A stretch of DNA of 46,882 nucleotides from Gammaproteobacteria bacterium (lineage in GTDB: Bacteria; Pseudomonadota; Gammaproteobacteria; Steroidobacterales; Steroidobacteraceae), in contig JAJFKF010000052.1 of assembly GCA_021773365.1 (NCBI GenBank), positions 1-46,882 of the forward strand, in the 5' to 3' direction. This document shows positions 43,901-46,882 of the stretch, piece after piece. Position numbers and translations under genes: made by a program. Positions within the stretch are counted from its first letter, which is position 1; each line of letters opens with the position of its first letter. The notes beneath the pieces are model-generated. The model did no database searches, was not told the origin of the DNA, and was given only the letters and a program-made list of their open reading frames with translations.

Positions 43901-46723
43901 GAGCCGGCCGCCCGCGTCGCCGCCTTCGGGGCCGAGGTCGATGATCCAGTCGGCGGTGGTGATGATGTCGAGGTTGTGCTCGATGACGATGAGGGAGTGG
44001 CCGCTGGCGATGAGCTGGCGGAAGGCGCGCAGGAGCCTGGCGACGTCGTCGAAGTGCAGGCCGGTGGTGGGCTCGTCGAAGAGAAAGAGTTTGCCGGCGT
44101 CGCCTGGTTTGCTCTCGCCAAGGCGGGCCTGGGCGAGGTGGCCGGCGAGTTTGAGGCGCTGGGCTTCGCCGCCGGAGAGCGTCGGCACGGGTTGGCCGAG
44201 CTTGAGATATTCCAGGCCCACGTCCGCCAGTGGCGAGAGTCGGGCGGAAATCTGCGGGTCGTCGAAGAATTGCAGGGCTTCGCTGACGGTGAGGTCCAGG
44301 ACTTGGGCGATGCTCAGGGCGCGCGGGCCCTGCGGCGAGGCGCCGGTGAGGGTGACTTCCAGGGTTTCGTCGCGGTAGCGGCGACCGTCGCAGTCCGGGC
44401 AGCGCAGGTAGACGTCGGAGAGAAACTGCATCTCGACGTGCTCGAAGCCGCTGCCGCTGCAGGTGGGGCAGCGGCCGGTGCCGGAGTTGAAGCTGAACGT
44501 GCCGGTGGTGTAGCGCCGTTCGCGGGCCAGCGGTTCGCGCGCGAACTGGGCGCGGATGGCATCGAAGGCGCCGACGTAGCTGGCGGGGTTGGAGCGTGTG
44601 GTGCGACCGATGGGGGACTGGTCGACCAGCACCGCCTCGCCAATGTGTTCGTCGCCCTGCAGGCGCTTGAACTTTCCGGGCGATTCCGTGGGTTTGCCCC
44701 GGGCCTTCAGCAGTGCCGGATGCAGTACGTCGTGTATCAGCGTGGATTTTCCGGAGCCGGAGACGCCGGTGACGCACACCAGTTTTCCAAGCGGGAAGCT
44801 GACATTGATGTTCTTGAGGTTGTGCTCGGCTGCGCCGGTTAGCGTGATGGTCCTGTCGGACCGGGACTTCGCGGTAGTCCGGCGTTTTCTCTGGCCGGAC
44901 ACTGCAGCAGTGTTTGTCGCTCCGGCGGGTCGCGCTTCGACCTGTTTCCTGCCCAGCAGGTACTCGGCGGTCAATGAACCGCGCACCCCGGCCAGTTCAT
45001 GCGGTTTGCCGTAGAACACGATCTCACCACCGCGCTCGCCCGGTCCGGGTCCGAGATCGAGAATGCGGTCGGCGGCCAGCATGACCTGTGGATCGTGTTC
45101 CACCACCACCAGCGAGTTGCCCGCATCGCGCAGACGCTGCATGACGCCGATCACCCGGCCCATGTCGCGTGAGTGCAGGCCAATGGAGGGCTCGTCGAGT
45201 ACGAACAGGGTGTTGACCAGCGAAGTGCCCAGAGCGGTGGTGAGATTGATGCGCTGGACTTCGCCACCGGAGAGCGTGCGCGATTGACGGTCGAGCGTGA
45301 GATAGCCCAGCCCCACCTCGACCAGGAATCCCAGCCGGGCGCGGATCTCGGTCAACAGCAGATCGGTAGCCTCATCCAGCGGCGCGGGCAGCTTCAGTGT
45401 CGCAAAGAACGCGCGGCAGCGTTCCAGGGGCAGCAGCATGACTTCGTGAATGGACAGCGATGGCTTTGCGGGTCCGATGCGCCACAGCAGTGCCTCGGGT
45501 TTAAGGCGTGCGCCACCGCAGGCCGCGCAGGGCGTGTAGGCGCGGTAGCGCGACAGCAGCACGCGGATGTGCATCCGGTAGCTTCTGCTTTCCAGCCAGG
45601 CGAAGAAACGGCGCACGCCATACCAGACCTTCTTCTCCCAGGCGCCTTCACCCTCGATGACCCAGTTCTTCTGCTCGGCGGTGAGTTTTCGCCAGGGCGT
45701 ATCCAGCGGAATGCGGCGTTTGCGCGCGTGGCGCATCAGGTCATCCTGGCACTCTTTATAAGAAGCGGTCTGCAATGGCTTGATGGCGCCTGCGCGCAGC
45801 GTCTTTGTTTCGTCCGGAATCACCAGTCCGTAGTCGATGCCGATGGTGCGGCCGAAACCACGGCAGGTTTCACAGGCGCCCAGCGGAGAGTTGAACGAGA
45901 ACAGTGAAGGCGTCGGGTCCTGGTAGTGAATGTCGCAGTCCGCGCAATGCAGATCCGTGGAGAAGTGCCATGTGCCGTGATCCGCACCGACATTGCCGGT
46001 GCGCGGGGGCCGGGATGATGGCGATGCTTCGGCGACCTGTATGTTCACCTTGCCCTGCCCTGTCCGCAGCGCTGCCTCCAGTGCATCCATCACCCGCGCC
46101 TGCTCCACGTTGCCCATGCGCAGCCGGTCCTGCACGACGTCCAGGGTGTCATTCCTGCGGCCGTGGATGCGCGTGTAGCCCTGCTTCTCCAGCAAGGCCA
46201 GCACTTCAGCTTCCTTGAAACTCTTCGGGACAGGAACCGGGAAAGTGATGATGAGCCGCGGATCACTCGTCGCCGCGGCACGCTCCTGCATGGCCGCGTA
46301 GATGCTGGCGGGGGAGTCGCGCCGCACTGGTCCGCCGCAGTTGCGGCAGTGCAGATGGGCGCCGCGGGCGAACAGCAGCTTCAGGTGATCGTTGAGCTCG
46401 GTCATCGTGCCGACGGTGGAGCGGGAGGTGCGCACCGGATTGGTCTGGTCTATGGCGATGGCCGGCAGGATGCCGTCGATGCGCTCGACCTGCGGCTTGT
46501 CCATGCGGTCGAGAAACTGGCGTGCGTAGGGCGAGAAGGTCTGTACGTAGCGCCGTTGCCCTTCGGCGTAGAGGGTGTCAAAAGCCAGCGAAGATTTTCC
46601 GGAGCCGGAGACACCCGTGACCACAATCAGCTCGTTCAGAGGAATGTCGAGCGACAGGTTCTTCAGGTTGTTCTGGCGCGCACCGCGGATGCGGATTGCG
46701 TTCGATTGGGGCTGTCTGGGCAA
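40913..46723 (-). CDS. uvrA: tandem double-length UvrA (excinuclease ABC subunit A)
   Basis: About 1936 residues, twice the usual UvrA (about 940). UvrA is the damage-recognition ATPase of nucleotide excision repair. Two complete UvrA copies are joined head to tail, starting [15 protein letters not shown] and [15 protein letters not shown]. All four ATPase lobes are intact: Walker A GVSGSGKS(S/T) near bases 46600, 44755, 43560 and 41855, four signatures TLSGGE(V/A)QR, and four Walker B DEP(S/T)xGLH. Zinc modules are present in both copies (CPTCSG...CPDCDG and CEACEG...CDVCGG). Native UvrA is a dimer, so this would be a covalent pseudo-dimer. The frame is open from ATG 46876, but I chose TTG 46723, whose AAGG site is upstream, because the first ~50 residues are unlike UvrA. 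A palindromic element lies in frame in the linker. Confidence 0.92.
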   Translation of the reverse strand: MPRQPQSNAIRIRGARQNNLKNLSLDIPLNELIVVTGVSGSGKSSLAFDTLYAEGQRRYVQTFSPYARQFLDRMDKPQVERIDGILPAIAIDQTNPVRTSRSTVGTMTELNDHLKLLFARGAHLHCRNCGGPVRRDSPASIYAAMQERAAATSDPRLIITFPVPVPKSFKEAEVLALLEKQGYTRIHGRRNDTLDVVQDRLRMGNVEQARVMDALEAALRTGQGKVNIQVAEASPSSRPPRTGNVGADHGTWHFSTDLHCADCDIHYQDPTPSLFSFNSPLGACETCRGFGRTIGIDYGLVIPDETKTLRAGAIKPLQTASYKECQDDLMRHARKRRIPLDTPWRKLTAEQKNWVIEGEGAWEKKVWYGVRRFFAWLESRSYRMHIRVLLSRYRAYTPCAACGGARLKPEALLWRIGPAKPSLSIHEVMLLPLERCRAFFATLKLPAPLDEATDLLLTEIRARLGFLVEVGLGYLTLDRQSRTLSGGEVQRINLTTALGTSLVNTLFVLDEPSIGLHSRDMGRVIGVMQRLRDAGNSLVVVEHDPQVMLAADRILDLGPGPGERGGEIVFYGKPHELAGVRGSLTAEYLLGRKQVEARPAGATNTAAVSGQRKRRTTAKSRSDRTITLTGAAEHNLKNINVSFPLGKLVCVTGVSGSGKSTLIHDVLHPALLKARGKPTESPGKFKRLQGDEHIGEAVLVDQSPIGRTTRSNPASYVGAFDAIRAQFAREPLARERRYTTGTFSFNSGTGRCPTCSGSGFEHVEMQFLSDVYLRCPDCDGRRYRDETLEVTLTGASPQGPRALSIAQVLDLTVSEALQFFDDPQISARLSPLADVGLEYLKLGQPVPTLSGGEAQRLKLAGHLAQARLGESKPGDAGKLFLFDEPTTGLHFDDVARLLRAFRQLIASGHSLIVIEHNLDIITTADWIIDLGPEGGDAGGRLIFAGTPTQIRSCKQSHTGAALLDYEAARPLTETARGGVLGAVRGRKPSPEPPGTDSRRPPKPLPALSPSTASDALEQSSPARNAIHIHNAREHNLKNIDVQIPRNKFTVITGVSGSGKSTLAFDILFAEGQRRYLESLNAYARQFVQPSARPDVDAIFGIPPTVAIEQRTSRGGRRSTVATLTETYHFLRLLFVKLGTQYCPDCNLAIEPQSAEAILARLQRNYRDRSLTLLAPLVTARKGIYTELAKWALSKGFGQLRVDGTLLPTAQWPRLDRFREHTIELPVATLQVSPAGERALREALNRALEFGKGIVHVVQNPAPRAVAARIASGPRRGTLRHTDAAVRAMARLRSLERARERDDIPATTADAAPAGATSAQVFSTRRNCPGCATGFAELDPRLFSFNSKHGWCALCNGTGLKLRLPDTGDDGGKSPAQEEDAADLMPCPTCQGQRLNPVALNVRFRNRSIAQLTALPVRELKTFLGRLKLRGRETDIARDVLAELRARLGFLDNVGLAYLALDRAAPTLSGGEAQRIRLAAQLGSNLQGVCYILDEPTIGLHPRDNDVLLDTLDKLKRNGNTLVVVEHDEDTIRRADHVIDLGPGAGKFGGEVTGTGTARQLMRTPGSITGRCLKNPLRHPHSARRRTGPRSPVLTLEGVTLHNLRKVRARLPLERLIAVTGVSGSGKSTLVRDVLYGNLRRLLAGRRGKAYGCRAIKGWQDITRVLEVDQTPIGKTPRSCPATYVGFWNAIRRIFAETNEARIRGWGPGRFSFNTTEGRCEACEGQGYRRIEMSFLPDVRVLCDVCGGRRFNADTLAVQFKERSIGDVLAMSVDEAAPFFSAHPAIHHALRLLQEVGLGYLTLGQQSPTLSGGEAQRIKLVTELAKVRGEEAPLPGKSPRGQRGGGRKTLYVLDEPTVGLHMADVEKLIGVLHRLVDAGNTVVVVEHNLDVMAEADWIVDMGPEGGAAGGRIVAEGPPEQLKKRRSHTARALAAFLR
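43689..43817. repeat. palindromic repeat element, copy 2, in frame inside uvrA
   Basis: 38-bp perfect inverted arms (43689-43726 and 43780-43817) around a 53-base core. The total, 129 bases, is 43 codons. The core carries CGCCGTGAATCC and CCCTGGAGGCT, as in the copy at 29571-29763, next to the same GGGGTTTT arm end. In the uvrA frame (minus) it encodes [12 protein letters not shown] at one end and [13 protein letters not shown] at the other; read on the plus strand in the matching frame the arms give the same two peptides, so the element is open in either orientation. It sits in the linker between the two UvrA copies, after AALLDYEAA and before the second [12 protein letters not shown]. Confidence 0.88.
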
Positions 46724-46799
46724 AGTTGCGTGCCTTGTGGGGAGAATGGAAAAGGATCTGACTTTAGCACTGGGGGGCGGGGGAGTGGACGCGGGGAAG

Positions 46800-46808
46800 T
46801 TATCCACA
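46800..46808 (+). promoter_or_regulatory. single consensus DnaA box upstream of uvrA
   Basis: TTATCCACA matches the DnaA-box consensus exactly. It lies 77 bases upstream of the chosen uvrA start (TTG 46723), or inside the coding sequence if translation starts at ATG 46876. It is flanked by GGGAA and TTCCC. It may regulate uvrA or be chance. Confidence 0.4.
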
Positions 46809-46882
46809 ATTCCCGGGGCCGGGTGTTCCGTGCGCTGGCAGCAAGTGTAGCTGTTCATGGTAAGCGGCAAGAACATTGGTCA

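Noticed and set aside
39960-46882. Chromosome replication origin
   Set aside because: Only three exact DnaA boxes were noticed, there is no AT-rich unwinding region, and dnaA, dnaN, gyrB or mnmG are absent.

Overview
The window is a dense, GC-rich (roughly 60-65 %) bacterial chromosome segment with ordinary housekeeping and envelope genes. I see no rRNA, tRNA, CRISPR array, transposase or prophage. Protein families and gene neighbourhoods (tesA divergent from an ABC/FtsX pair, a YfhM-like macroglobulin followed by PBP1C, a YqjD/YqjE-like pair, glmU-glmS, a Bcr/CflA pump, DUF349) point to a Gammaproteobacterium. A korAB-type 2-oxoacid oxidoreductase operon and a double-length UvrA suggest the Xanthomonadales/Nevskiales side, but that placement is inference.

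Layout. 1-3.9 kb: a possible gene end, a degraded DUF2200 gene, an exported prolyl oligopeptidase and an exported unknown protein. 3.9-9.5 kb: a homocysteine S-methyltransferase divergent from a DJ-1/AraC regulator, then a thioredoxin-like protein, a pirin, a beta-carbonic anhydrase and a Bcr/CflA efflux pump in one direction. 9.5-16.5 kb: a DUF349 protein, glmU, glmS and an outer-membrane-like protein; glmU and glmS supply UDP-GlcNAc for peptidoglycan and LPS. 16.5-23.0 kb: a YqjE-like and a DUF883 membrane pair, fadD and tesA on the minus strand, and the ABC ATPase/permease pair on the plus strand sharing its start site with tesA. 23.0-32.0 kb: a DksA/TraR-like protein, a frameshifted GNAT remnant, a 1944-residue alpha-2-macroglobulin and pbpC. 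32.1-35.2 kb: a TonB-like protein, a DUF885 protein without the usual metal motif, and a DUF971 protein. 35.2-40.0 kb: a three-gene 2-oxoacid oxidoreductase operon. 40.1-46.9 kb: two small unknown proteins and a tandem-duplicated UvrA.

The least ordinary signals are non-genic. A palindromic element of 129 bp (38-bp perfect arms, length divisible by three) sits in frame in the linker between the two UvrA copies and is open on both strands. A related element with the same core (CGCCGTGAATCC) lies between the macroglobulin and pbpC genes. Both sit in patches where the plus strand is G-rich whatever the gene direction. A separate perfect 27-bp inverted repeat after the kor operon carries a consensus DnaA box in each arm, and a further DnaA box lies upstream of uvrA.
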